A program made the translations under genes and the position numbers. From Odiellus spinosus (taxonomy: Eukaryota; Arthropoda; Arachnida; Opiliones; Phalangiidae): a stretch of DNA of 64,000 bases. The stretch covers positions 7,791,602-7,855,601 of the forward strand of contig OY987227.1 of assembly GCA_963920705.1 (NCBI GenBank), written 5' to 3'. The notes beneath the pieces are model-generated. The model searched no databases. It was given only the letters and a program-made list of their open reading frames with translations, and was not told the DNA's origin. Shown here in pieces: positions 48,120 through 59,000 of this stretch. Positions within the stretch are counted from its first letter, which is position 1. Each line of letters starts with the position of its first letter.

Positions 48120-49081
48120 CCCTCTTCAGACGAGGCGTAATTAGCCGAGGTTTAATCAGATCTAACCAAGATTTACAGAGCCTTCTTTGTTCAATAAACG
48201 TCGTTTAAATATGATTAAAAACCCTCGGTTAAATCCGTATTAAAAACCCTCGGTTAAATCCGTATTAAAAACCCTCGGTTAAATCCGTATTAAAAACCCT
48301 CGGTTAAATCCGTATTAAAAACCCTCGGTTAAATCCGTATTAAAAACCCTCGGTTAAATCCGTATTAAAAACCCTCGGTTAAATCCGTATTAAAAACCCT
48401 CGGTTAAATCCGTATTAAAAACCCTCGGTTAAATCCGTATTAAAAACCCTCGGTTAAATCCGTATTAAAAACCCTCGGTTAAATCCGTATTAAAAACCCT
48501 CGGTTAAATCCGTATTAAAAACCCTCGGTTAAATCCGTATTAAAAACCCTCGGTTAAATCCGTATTAAAAACCCTCGGTTAAATCCGTATTAAAAACCCT
48601 CGGTTAAATCCGTATTAAAAACCCTCGGTTAAATCCGTATTAAAAACCCTCGGTTAAATCCTTATTAAAAACCTAGGTTAAATCTGATTAAAAACCTATG
48701 TTAAATCAGATTAAAAACCTCAGTTAAATCAGATTAAAACATCAGTTAAATCAGATTAAAAACCTCAGTTAAATCAGATTAAAACATCAGTTAAATCAGA
48801 TTAAAACATCAGTTAAATCAGATTAAAACATCAGTTAAATCAGATTAAAACATCAGTTAAATCAGATTAAAACATCAGTTAAGTCAGATTAAAACATCAG
48901 TTAAATCAGATTAAAACATCAGTTAAGTCAGATTAAAACATCAGTTAAATCAGATTGAAAACTTCGGTTAAAATCTGATTAAAAACCTCGGTTAAAATCT
49001 GTTCAAAAACCTCGGTTAATTCTGATCAAAAATCTCATTAAATCTGATAAAACCGGCTAATTACGCCTCATATGAAGAAGG
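48120..49081. mobile_element. Non-autonomous element whose interior is a satellite
   Basis: The ends form a long inverted repeat: left CCCTCTTCAGACGAGGCGTA with ATTAGCCG; right (complement) CCTTCTTCATATGAGGCGTA with ATTAGCCG. TA occurs on both outer sides (48118-48119 and 49082-49083), compatible with a TA target duplication. Nearly all the interior (48208-49040) is a tandem array. Just inside the termini the sequence AGGTTTAATCAGAT is the complement of array units (ATCTGATTAAAAACCT), so the satellite appears to have grown from subterminal DNA. No coding capacity. Confidence 0.8.
48208..49040. repeat. 25-bp then 22-bp satellite array inside the element
   Basis: About 18 near-identical 25-bp units (ACCCTCGGTTAAATCCGTAT with TAAAA) run to about 48665. 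They pass through a few intermediate units (ACCTAGG, ACCTATG) into about a dozen 22-23-bp units (ACATCAGTTAAATCAGAT). The last few units return to ACCTCGGTTAAAATCTG. The homogeneous left block and diverse right block suggest recent one-sided expansion. Confidence 0.96.
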
Positions 49082-49083
49082 TA

Positions 49084-49852
49084 ATAGAGGAGACTTATTA
49101 TAAACAATTTTACACTAAGTAACGTTCAGACGCGTAGGCGATACGAATAAACTAAAAGTTTATCACGATGATAAGAACATCATCACGACGACGTTAATTT
49201 CGCGCTAGTAAATTAAGTAGGAAAACGTATTTCAAAACGTGATTGGGTTAACTACGTATACGGATTCATTTTATACACGGGTAATTGTTTAAAATAGAAT
49301 TTTAATGCCGTGATATCATCATATAAACCCGGAATTTTGAGCCACTGTTATCTCATAAATAATAACCAAATACGGGAAAACCTCAACCACGATGTCACGA
49401 AGTTTTGGAAAAATAAAGGAAATTTGCGTATTAAAGGGTTAAATTCATTAAAATTTCGTCGCCGAATGAAACTAATATTTAATTTTTGGATTTGATTTAA
49501 GATTTATTAGAATTTCAACTTGACCTGAGATAAAATTACAAATACTCAATGTATATATTTATAAAATATAAATTATTGTTCACGATTATGTCGTGCGTAA
49601 ATTACAAAGTTTATATTATTGAGGTTGCAAAAATACAACGACTAGAAAAAAAAAAAAAAAAAAGAAACAAAAAAAAAGGGCCGAACTAGAAACGTTTAAC
49701 CCATTTAGATTTTGCCATCTCGAAATAATAGTTTAAAACAATAAATAGTTATGGCTTCCTGAAACTCGAATACGATTTTTAAAATTATTATTTACTTTAT
49801 GGTTTATTCGTGGTTTACAATTTTACACGGGTCATCTATTTTTTGTTTTTGG
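49084..49852. other. AT-rich stretch without a gene
   Basis: Nothing recognised; an A-rich run lies near 49647-49680. Confidence 0.45.
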
Positions 49853-49856
49853 TTAA

Positions 49857-50295
49857 AGGGAGAATGCAACCTAACAACAACAGATTTTTTTATCGATTCT
49901 TCATTGTTTAAATAAGCCTAATCCACTAGTGAACAAATTTACGAACAAAAATACGAAACTAGAAATAAATTAAAAATTTGCCTGAAAAATAGACTTAGCA
50001 GGATTCATGGGGATCCTGATTTCCTCGCGTATAAGGTCTAGCGACCAATCGAACGCGATTGTAAGTCTCGTGGAGATCTCGCGTGAACGACGGGCCTTCG
50101 GCCATTGGCCGCTAGACCCTATACGAGAGGAAATCATGATCTCCATGAATCCCGCTAAGCCTATTTTCCGGGTAAGTTTCTAATTTATTTTTAGTTTAAT
50201 ATTTGTTTCGTAAACTTTTTATCGGTGGATTAGGCCTATTGAAATGATAAGGAATCGATAAAATAAATCACTTGTTATTAGGTTGCATTCTCCCT
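49857..50295. mobile_element. Family B TTAA MITE, copy 2 (439 bp)
   Basis: TTAA at 49853-49856 and 50296-50299. Termini AGGGAGAATGCAACC and GGTTGCATTCTCCCT are perfect complements. The long subterminal inverted repeats match copy 1. The centre adds a hairpin around GGGCCTTCGGCCATTGGCC and the inverted pair TATAAGGTCTAGCG / CGCTAGACCCTATA. Confidence 0.95.
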
Positions 50296-50299
50296 TTAA

Positions 50300-50589
50300 A
50301 ATAAAAAATGTAGTGGCTAATGCACCACTCGTATACAATACTTAAAACCAACAGAGAAAAATTATAATTTACCGAATTCGAGAAAAACAAATCCTGTCTA
50401 GATTACCGTAACTAAGCCATTTTTATTGTTTTGTATTTTTTTATTTCACTACTAGTATTTGAAAGGTTACTGACTGATGGAGCTATTGTTGATTGGACAT
50501 ACAAAAACATGGTTGCTTAAAGTAATAGTATCACCAAATATTAATTACGGATCAATCACTTCATGAATACGACAGTAAAAATAGATTTT
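50300..50589. other. Short stretch without a gene
   Basis: Nothing recognised between the family B and family A copies. Confidence 0.4.
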
Positions 50590-50910
50590 ATAATCACCAT
50601 TTTCTTAATTTTTAAAATAAAAATTTCTCGTAATACTACGTCATTACTATGGTCGCGTGATTTCGCTATTGTAGAGCCTACAGTTGATTCTCGCGCGTGA
50701 ACATGTGGCTTTCGCGCTGTCTTTCACGTAAAAGTACTTAATCCAGATCAGTCCTACCTTTCGTACGAAAATTATAACTATTAACTATACATTTTGAAGT
50801 TTCTTAATAACGCGTCTTTCCTGAGATTTAAAATTTTGAATATGGCGTTTTACTATTATGATCATCTAAAAATTTAATCCATATATTCGAAAAAATGCTG
50901 ACAGCCTCAC
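50590..50910 (-). mobile_element. Family A MITE, minus copy
   Basis: Reversed family A strings appear in order: CGTAATACTACGTCATTACT, CTACAGTTGATTCTCGCGCG, GGCTTTCGCGCTGTCTTTC, AAGTACTTAATCCAGATC, AAATTTTGAATATGGCG, and the end GCTGACAGCCTCAC. The opposite end is missing or eroded. Confidence 0.85.
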
Positions 50911-51771
50911 TGAAGAAGATAAAAGAACAAAGAAAAACGTGGAATTTCTAAGATACTAGTTACTAATATTACTGATTTAACTTTCTTATTTTATTTTATT
51001 TTTATTTTTTTGGAAATAAAATAAGAGTTTGTGGATTCCAAAAAAATTTCAAAAACCCAGTGATGTGGGCAACTGCAATTTTCGTTAGAAATTGAGGATT
51101 CTTTTCACGTTTTAAACCAAAAAAAAAAAAAAAAGATTTCGGTAAAAAACAGAAAAATAAAATAAGAAAACGGAATCGAACGAAGAAAACTGTAGTTCTT
51201 CGTTCACCGTTTTCGAAACAATGAAGCTATAGGTAGAGAGAAAGTTAAATAGGCTTAATGACATCAATATCTTTTCTTATACTTTGCAGGGTGTTTGAAG
51301 CTTTCATTTCATGACGTTTCAAAACCAGATGCAGTGAACGGACTCTGATATAGTTCTCTGTAATTTTACGCATGACGTCTACTATAAGATCTGGTGGCCC
51401 CGTTCACGCGAAGAACTATAGAGAGATAGCAGTCTTAGAATGCCAATTAATCGGGTTGAAAAACGTATTCCATACAGGGAATTAGTTCACTTATAAGGAT
51501 GCAAAGGCAAAGTTCAGTTTTATAGGGCCAAGTTTAAGAAAACAAAACTAGTAGGTTTAGTAGAATAGTGTCACGTGATTAATACTAGATACGCGTTAAT
51601 TCTATCTACACGTAGGCGTACACGTTCGATTTCTTAAAACTGACAATATATTACAAAGGCTAAATAAATATTCGGCCTTTTTTGGGTGTGAAATTAATTT
51701 TACTTTTGAAATTACAATGAAGTTCAGATATAACGAATTTATTTCGTTATACGAGAATCAAGGGATTATCC
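50911..51771. other. Stretch without a gene
   Basis: No gene seen. A-rich runs lie near 51120 and 51160. TTTATTTCGTTAT near 51739 resembles the CGTTAT/GTTATA strings in the duplication that follows. Confidence 0.4.
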
Positions 51772-51772
51772 T

Positions 51773-51822
51773 GAATTTTCCAGACATCTCTATACTTTTC
51801 TAGAATCTTCTAGAACATTTTG
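51773..51822. promoter_or_regulatory. Heat-shock-element-like cluster 1
   Basis: A perfect four-module site, TTC-ta-GAA-tc-TTC-ta-GAA, lies at 51798-51815, continued by ca-TTT-tgGAA. A weaker GAA-tt-TTC-ca-GAC lies at 51773-51785. Alternating inverted NGAAN modules in exact 5-bp register are the known binding site of heat shock factor. No gene is visible nearby, so regulation of a host gene is unproven. Confidence 0.6.
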
Positions 51823-51945
51823 GAAAAGGTTACGCACATACGGACATTGTAAATTAAGTGTTATCGGCCGTTTATAACGATCACTTAATTTCGTTAAATC
51901 CCTAATTCATCGTACATGATGGATGTAAAGATTTCGCGACACACT

Positions 51946-52008
51946 TTCCAGAATTTTCTAGACCTCATCCTCCAGGCTTTCCTGGAATCTTCTAGAACAT
52001 TCTGGGAA
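51946..52008. promoter_or_regulatory. Heat-shock-element-like cluster 2
   Basis: In the second copy, TTC-ca-GAA-tt-TTC-ta-GAC lies at 51946-51963. A run TTC-ctg-GAA-tc-TTC-ta-GAA-ca-TTC-tgg-GAA lies at 51979-52008, with two modules spaced by 3 instead of 2. Preservation of the triplets while neighbouring bases differ between copies is the main point of interest. Confidence 0.55.
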
Positions 52009-52122
52009 AAGTTACGGACAGGGTAAATTAAGTGTTTGATACCGGTCGTTTATAACGAACACTTAACTTCGTTACATCCGTAATTCATCGTACATGATCG
52101 ATGTAAAGATTTCGCGACACAC

Positions 52123-52677
52123 ATTTAGCGTTCTTTTACAATACTGTTCACGAAAACAAGGAAAGAATCCAACGGTTATAGAGAAGATTCGTACGTAATA
52201 GCTCAAACTTAGAAAGAAAAACATTACGGCATTGATTCTACACCTTGTGGAAAGGTGGCCGGAGGTCGCTCGCTTCCTCGCTGAGATAACGAATTATTGA
52301 TGTCTTTTGAATTGTAGATTTATTTCCAACGCCCTTTTTCTCTATGCCCGTTTTACCAGAGCTATTTCCACTCCTCTCCTCATCCGTCTACGCTCTCCGC
52401 CCCAAGAATAGTCGAATGTCATTTACGATTTGCAAAACTAGTGATGCTACGGACCCATCTCTCTCTTTAGTTCATTTTCCCCTTAAAATATAGCTATCGT
52501 ATAAATTCGTAAGCGCTGATATCACTAACCGAACCCCAAATATAGAGAAATGTCAAAAAAAAAAAAAAGGTGGTAAAAATATATTCCAATGAATTTTCTT
52601 ATCAATGTGTCTAAGAAAAAAACCTTCCCCTCCTTTTTACTCCGAGGTAAAAATTAGACTAAAGTTGATTTTATTTC
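52123..52677. other. Stretch without a gene
   Basis: Nothing recognised; an A-run lies near 52556. Confidence 0.4.
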
Positions 52678-52681
52678 TTAA

Positions 52682-53051
52682 AGGGAGAATGCAACCTAAT
52701 AAAACGTGATTTTTTATCGATTCCTTATAGTTTAAATAGACCTAATCCAACAGTAAATATAAATAAATTTAAAACTAACCCCTAAAATAGGCTTAGCTGA
52801 TTCATGGTGATATTGAATTTCTTCGCGACCACTCGAATGGTATTTGAAGTTTCACGGAGATCGTCTTAATGACGAGCCTTCGCTTATTGGTCGATGACCC
52901 TTATACGCGAAGAAATTCATGATTTCCATGAATCCAGCTAAGCCTATTTTGATGGCAAGTTTTAAATTTATTTCTATTTTAATATTTGTTTGTAAAAACA
53001 TTAGGTCAATTAAAACTACAGAATCACTTGTTATTAGGTTGCATTCTCCCT
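52682..53051. mobile_element. Family B TTAA MITE, copy 3 (370 bp)
   Basis: TTAA at 52678-52681 and 53052-53055. Termini AGGGAGAATGCAACC and GGTTGCATTCTCCCT are exact. The subterminal TTTAAATAGACCTAATCCA and central AATAGGCTTAGCTG / CAGCTAAGCCTATTTT pairs match the other copies, with small deletions. Confidence 0.95.
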
Positions 53052-53293
53052 TTAAAAGGTATAATATCACGACTGTCTTATAAAATCTGGAAGATATTTT
53101 AGATAAAATTGGAATAAATCAAGATTGATAGACAAACCAAATTACATTTGGTTAGACTTGCCCTTTGATCTAATTTAACTTTTACGATTCGGGAACTTGG
53201 TATAAAAAAAAATGTTTGAAACAATTAAAATAGGGAAAGGAAGAAGAAAAAAAAATTTAAAATTTCATCTCGAACGACGCGATTAAAATATTC

Positions 53294-53505
53294 TTAACTA
53301 AGCTTTGAACTTTCGTATCCCTGGGCAGAGAGACCATTTTGATTAAATTCGCGTGCAAGCTTCGCTTTCGCCTTTAATGCCACTAAATAATTGCTTAAAT
53401 CATTTATTTCATTCACGAGGAACAAGCTCCAGTCCTGCATATCCCCGCAGGCCACGCCATCGGAGAATGTAGAGTTAAATGCCGTCAAATTTAAGACCAG
53501 ATTTT
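53294..53505 (-). CDS. Candidate terminal coding exon, unknown protein
   Basis: Read on the minus strand, TTTAATATTCAG (acceptor AG at 53506-53507) is followed by 70 open codons to TAA at 53294-53296. There is no ATG near the front, as expected for a last exon. The residues look protein-like rather than AT-driven: Phe-Ser-Asp-Gly-Val-Ala-Cys-Gly-Asp, then an amphipathic stretch with Leu-Val-Asn-Glu-Ile-Asn-Asp-Leu and Ala-Leu-Lys-Ala-Lys-Ala-Lys-Leu that could form a coiled coil, then a polar Ser-rich tail. I do not recognise the family and see no upstream exon or clear poly(A) signal. It is the best anonymous exon candidate in the window. Confidence 0.3.
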
Positions 53506-53519
53506 CTGAATATTAAACT

Positions 53520-55266
53520 ACATTGAGCCGCCTTTTCGTTTCAAACTGAAAATTAAATGAGATTTAAAATTTTAATCGCGTCAAAGGTTTTAAGCGTTAA
53601 TATTAAAACACTTCTTACTGGGAATAAATTTAAATTGTACAAACAACTCTCTAGGGTTTAGAGTTTTAAAATCAGTTACTTTGGAAATTGGTAAATTGAT
53701 GAATTCAAAACATCCGTACTCATAAATTTCCAGGGCTACGGCTATTGGGGTACAAATAAAATGATGAATTATCGAAATAGATGGAGAGCCTGGGCCTAAC
53801 TATTGCGAAACGCGTCGAGTTTCGAAGCGCGAGGGGAGGGGTTACCACCTAGTTTGTCTCTCTCGTCATAGCTTAGCCAATCAGAAATGGAACTAGGATA
53901 ACAACTACATCTCTTAACTGATAGGCCAGTAAAGAGTGTACCCCAATGTCGCGCTGCCCCTGAAAGTTCCTCTTCAATTTCGAATTCGTCTATTATCCAT
54001 TTAGCTTTTCTTTCAAAAAAGGTTTTATATTATTTGTGAAAGGTTTCAAATTATCGCATTTTTTCCCCCTTAAGTTTATTATATTATTGTTTGAGAGACG
54101 TTAAGCCTAATCTAAAAATAAATAAGTGAACTGTCAGTATCGATTTTTCGAACGAAAAGACTGTATAATCGATTTTCCCTTTATTTGACAACGCTATGGA
54201 AGAAGGTATATGGCTTCTTTAAATTCCTATAAGTAAACGTAAACATTATTTAGCTTATAGAGCGTTGTCAATTGAAGGTGAAATAGGTTACAGTCAGAAT
54301 CAGTTAGAGAAATCAGAGAGTATAAATCTATAACATATCATTTACAAATGAACACGAAATCATTGAAATCTATAGCTTCGTTCGTATTAACTTTTCAAAC
54401 TGATTTCAAAATAGACGATCTTACAAGGGCTTTCATTTATTCGTATCAGTTTGAAATTTCAGCACGTTCTAGGCTAAACTACCCCGTATCTCTCTTAAAT
54501 ATTTGGTTTCTTCTATCGCAATAAAGTGCGTGTAAGAAAGGTTTCAATATTAGTTGAAATTTCAACCCTCATTCTTTTACACTTCATCTTGACAATCATG
54601 ACTCGAAGTTTTTATTTTCGCAGTTCCGTAATTTTTGTTTAGGAAGACTTAGACAAGGAAAATTGGCAGACAAGTAGTTGGGGGAGAAGGAGGAGTTTTA
54701 AGCCTAAGGCACACTCGTGACGTCATTTTCGATAGATCATTATCCTATAGTTGCTCGAGAATATATATTGTCAACAGACGTAAGGGGGGACGGAAAACGC
54801 TTGTGGCGTTTCAAGAATTTGACTTTTGATTGGTTGGATTTTGCCAAGCCATATTCGCACGATATATTAAAAGAGTTGAATTATAATTTAATTATAATTT
54901 AATTAACAATAGACATATGTATTAATAGATAAAGATACCAGTACCTAAACCTGGGTAAACGACGCGCACTTAGTATTGTTTGCCGTTAGACGTATAGGAT
55001 TCGTACAAAATTTAGGAAGTTAACCTGGAAAAGTCTGGGAAATTTTCTCCGAACATTTCTAAATAATTTCCATGGCCAATTTTATTATTTATTCATTTAT
55101 TCTTACTTTTTATTTGACATATTTTATCAATCAGAGTCTGAAATCTTTACTCATAGAATGAAAATTTAATTTTTTAGTCAAATATTTTCAGTTTAAAATA
55201 ATAACGTCACAATTAATTTGGTCAACCAATCAAAAACAGTTCCTAGACACGTACCGAAATATTTAA
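53520..55266. other. Stretch without a firm gene
   Basis: This would be intron or upstream of the minus candidate exon. A small inverted pair, TTTGACAACGCTAT near 54186 and AGCGTTGTCAATT near 54262, could bound an 87-bp hairpin element. The frame 54717-54902 is unconvincing. Confidence 0.35.
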
Positions 55267-55268
55267 TA

Positions 55269-55547
55269 GTCCTGGTCGATTTGCCGGAAATGGGCGCTTG
55301 TCTCATAGCCGCGCCGCCAACTTTTTGTAGTAACAGGCTGCCAGACTATTTCTAATTTTATTTCCCACAAACCTAATTCAAGTTGTTAGTCCAACGCCTC
55401 CTATATGATTAAATATGGGAGGCGTTGGTTAGTCTGTCGCTATTTTCACACTTCAAAAAGATGGCGGACGATCACGTGACAAAAGTTTTACCCGCCAAAA
55501 TTTTCGCGAGGGTCTCTAGACTTCCGGTTTTGGAAATCGACCAGGAC
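55269..55547. mobile_element. MITE-like element with TA flanks (279 bp)
   Basis: Inverted termini GTCCTGGTCGATTTGCCGG and GGAAATCGACCAGGAC (complement matches over GTCCTGGTCGATTT), with TA on both sides (55267-55268 and 55548-55549). An inner palindrome CCAACGCCTCC / GGAGGCGTTGG lies near 55393-55427. It also carries GATCACGTGACAAAA, the string shared with the 24-bp satellite. No coding capacity. Confidence 0.82.
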
Positions 55548-55549
55548 TA

Positions 55550-56329
55550 TTGCTCCGACCCTTTGAGCTAATTTTCATATTTATCTAGTCCTAAATTTAA
55601 ATTATTTTTGATATAGAGCGATAATACCATTTTTAAATTGTCCATACTATTTCAGTCGAGTTCATTCAATTAGTCAGAAATATAATTTGAAGTATTCGCG
55701 AGAATAGGGCTTTAAATTTATAAACAGATTAAGGTTGCAGCGTGCACGAAGCTATAAGCGTTCAGTTCTAAGTTTGTTTCGTAGAAAGGGAAAAATGCCT
55801 AGTCTAGTCTCGGGGACGCTAAATATTACGAGTGATTTAAATGACTACGAAACTCATTCGCTTCGTTCTAGCTGACAAATCAATAGTTTATTTTCGCTTC
55901 TAGCGATATATAGAGAAGTTTCAATGGGAGAGTTTACCAGAGAAGAAGGCGGGATGTATCGTTATTGAAGAATACGGGGTATAGTTATTAGTTTTGGTAA
56001 AGTTTCGCGATAGAAATTGACATTTCTATTTCTGTTCCCTTTGGATATAAAGTCGAGGACGTAGACCTTTCCCATTAAGGTATGTACACGAATCAAGGAC
56101 GAATGAAGCCGTATTAGGGGAGGGAAGAGAAACAGGTAAACCCCCCCCCCCCTATGATATTATTCGTGAAATCGAGCTTTTCATTCGTATTATATCAAGT
56201 CACGATATGATATTTTCATTGAAAGGTAAAAATTGGCTTCAACCCTACATTTTCCCGCGGCGATTTACAAAATAATTCATATATTTGACAAAAAACATTT
56301 TAAAATCATAAAAATCCTCTTCTGAAAAA
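55550..56329. other. Stretch without a gene
   Basis: Nothing recognised except a run of 12 C at 56141-56152. Confidence 0.4.
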
Positions 56330-56720
56330 AACTAAATTAATCAAAGTGAAGAAGCAAAATACTATATTCAAAATTTTACACCTCTAGGTTGAAACGTTTT
56401 TAAGAAACTTTAAAATGAAAATGATATAAATATGTAGGGAAGTTTTTACCCCAATATATGACGTAGTTTATTTCAGGAACGTAATTAACGATAATTTTCA
56501 TACGAAAAGTAGTTGACTATCTGTATTAAGTACTTTTTCGAAAAAGACCGCACGAAAACGACCTTATCACTGGTGACAGAACGCGCGAGAATCAACTGTA
56601 AGCTCTACAATAACGAAATTACGCGACCATATAGTGATGACGTAGTATTCGAAACTAAAAATTTCGAAAATGGCGATTACAAAATAGAAATGAAATGTTT
56701 TAAAAGTTATGTTCCTATAT
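56330..56720 (+). mobile_element. Family A MITE, plus copy, 3' truncated
   Basis: Shows AGTGAAGAAGC, ATATTCAAAATTTTACACCT, GTTGAAACG, TATTAAGTACTTTTTCG, GACCGCACGAAAACGACCTT, ATCAACTGTAAGCTCTACAA, GCGACCATATAGTGATGACG. Then AAAATGGCGATTACAAAATA leads out of the family without the usual TATGTATATA and AACGATCTTTCC tail. The 88-codon frame over it (56513-56779) is incidental. Confidence 0.85.
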
Positions 56721-59000
56721 TTTTCGTCTTAAGACTATATCTGAAGTTAATAAAACACCAAATGGGGGAAGTTACTTGACTATCCCATTCTCGTGGGGTG
56801 TTAACAAGTTGGGAAGCCAAAATGTTACCTCCCAGACTACGACGTAACCTAACCTGAAAATTTTAAATTGATAATTGTGTCTGTTCATAGTGACGAAGTC
56901 AAAAGATTTGAACCATCAAAGTACGCTACCTTAAATCTAACAAAGGTGTCACGTGACCTATGTTGAATTGTAAAAGATAAGAGTACACGTACAAAGTTTT
57001 ACGTTCAATATCTCAAACTCTATCGTTTTTCGCAGTTTCTCCATATTATTCGTTTGTTCGACTAATTTGAAGAAACGCGTACGAAGCTGTAAAGAGTTAG
57101 ATAAATCTTAACGCGGCAAGCAACCTAGACTCTTTTCTCACTCGATTCGCTCTAAAAGGTTGAATGAACCGCGTAGTAGATTCGTGAACTGAAGGTGGGA
57201 AGGAGGGTTGTAGGATTTATGTCATTTCTCCGCCGCTATGTCCATCTCCCGTGATGGATGCGATGAAATCTGTTGGATATCTCTCAGGCTTACCTTCCTC
57301 GTGCATCACTATTCTCCAACAAACTTAGTTTTCATCGCGAGTAAGGTTAAGTAAAGGCATTTTATCCCTTCATACGAGTTTATTAGATATAATAGGAGGT
57401 TATATCTTCCCTGGTATTGTAAACTTAAGACTGATTCGGGTATTACCTTTAGCTAGAGAGAATAGGGGGTGGTACACTAACTCTGACACAGTGAATTTGT
57501 CTCGCGATGATTTTTAAGAATGACTGCGCGCCTTGACATTTGTCGACGATCTAGAGAGCTTCGCTTAATGGCAGTAGATTTAGTCTATCTTTCAAAAACA
57601 ATAGTTGGTTTAAAAAAAGATTAAATCGCGATTAAATAAAGTAATAAAGCTCTTACTACGATGCTTTTATGGTAATGAGACTAAAATATCAATAAATAAC
57701 GGTTTAAAGACAAAATACAAAGCTGACTTCTTAAAATGATAGTGAAACATTTTAAACTGAATTAAACCTTCTGATTTTGGCATATAATTAATATGATAAT
57801 CCCGGACCAATCAAAAGACGACTCTGTATCTATAGCTTAAATACTCGCAGCACAAGGTTAAAATACCAGCGAATAATATTATGTTTAATAGGATAGAATT
57901 GATAAAAACTTATTTTCCTTTTTATCTTCCCTTTAAATTCGATAACAACCAACAGAAATTATATAAAAAAATAATAATTTTGCTTCGATCTTTTGCTAGG
58001 GTTCACACAACTTTTTGCAAAACCGATTTCACTGAAATTACCCGGTTTTTCCACAATTCCCTTAAATTTCCAGGTCTAATACCAAACAACATACTTCTGT
58101 TAATAAAATGGAGTAATAAAATTGGGACACCCTGGAGTCATTTCTAGTCTATTTGATGAAACTACCCATTTGGATCAATATGTCCAAACATCAAATTTGT
58201 CTGAATTTAAGTAATATTTTTAAATTTCCCTGGGAATGTTTAGCCTTTAATTTATTTCCTGATATTTCCAGATTTGATATGAACCATGTATTTCTAAAAA
58301 CGTCATTAAAACAAAGCTTATCAGTAAATTTCACTTCTGAAATTACGCAACAAAAGCGTGAATAAATTTTAAACTTTTCAGAACTATGTATTTGCCACGA
58401 ATTATAGAGTTAAACGCGCCGTGTCAACCGAACAGCAAAAAACCGTATAATTTTGGTAAATTATACTTCATTCGACGTAATATACACTAGAGAAAAACTT
58501 GAAATTTTCCCTATTTTAATGTAACCACTTTTATACCAAGCGTTAAAAAATAAATATAATACTTAAGTTTATTTCTTTTATATATATTTTTTTTAGAAAA
58601 CTTTTTATCTAGTATATATACTAGTTAACGTTTAATGACTCGTATAGCCGTGGTATAACGAGGAGGTCGAAGGTTCAAAGCCAATATAAGGATACAAAAA
58701 AAAAAACTATATTTGGATGCTAATCAAATTTTGAACAACATGGGGTCAAAATATACGTATTTTCTTTTGCAGATAAGTAGAATCTTACAAAATCGTCCTT
58801 ATTAATGATTTAAATCCGGGGAAAACCCATATTTCCAATTACTTTCAAGCTTCAATACATTTTTTTAACGACTTCGCCAATCACAGTGAGAGGGAAATAA
58901 ATTCAAAATAATAATAATAATATTTCAAATTGAAAATTAAAATATTATTTAAAGGGAGGTTTAACCATTATTTTCGAATGCCTATGGATCAATACACCAT
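56721..59000. other. Gene-poor stretch
   Basis: No supported gene. Frames 57881-58147 and 58153-58365 are adjacent, AT-rich and Asn/Phe/Ile-heavy. At 58640-58680 GAGGTCGAAGGTTCAAAGCC resembles a tRNA B-box, but no cloverleaf can be formed. Confidence 0.4.

Larger units (their letters stand above)
51772..52122. repeat. Tandem duplication of a ~175-bp unit with heat-shock-element-like motifs
   Basis: Two direct copies (about 51772-51944 and 51945-52122), around 85% alike by eye. They share GAATCTTCTAGAACATT, GTAAATTAAGTGTT, CGTTTATAACGA, AATTCATCGTACATGAT and GATGTAAAGATTTCGCGACA. Each copy opens with alternating TTC and GAA triplets. No frame or RNA gene is apparent, and the copies' origin is unknown. 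Confidence 0.85.

Noticed and set aside
48208-49040. CRISPR-like regular repeats (also the other arrays)
   Set aside because: Units are directly contiguous without unique spacers, in eukaryotic-type DNA: ordinary satellites.
58640-58700. tRNA-like B-box GGTTCAAAGCC
   Set aside because: No acceptor or anticodon stems can be paired around it, and there is no A-box at the right spacing. Similar weak T-arm-like strings near 27045 and 34520 fail the same test.
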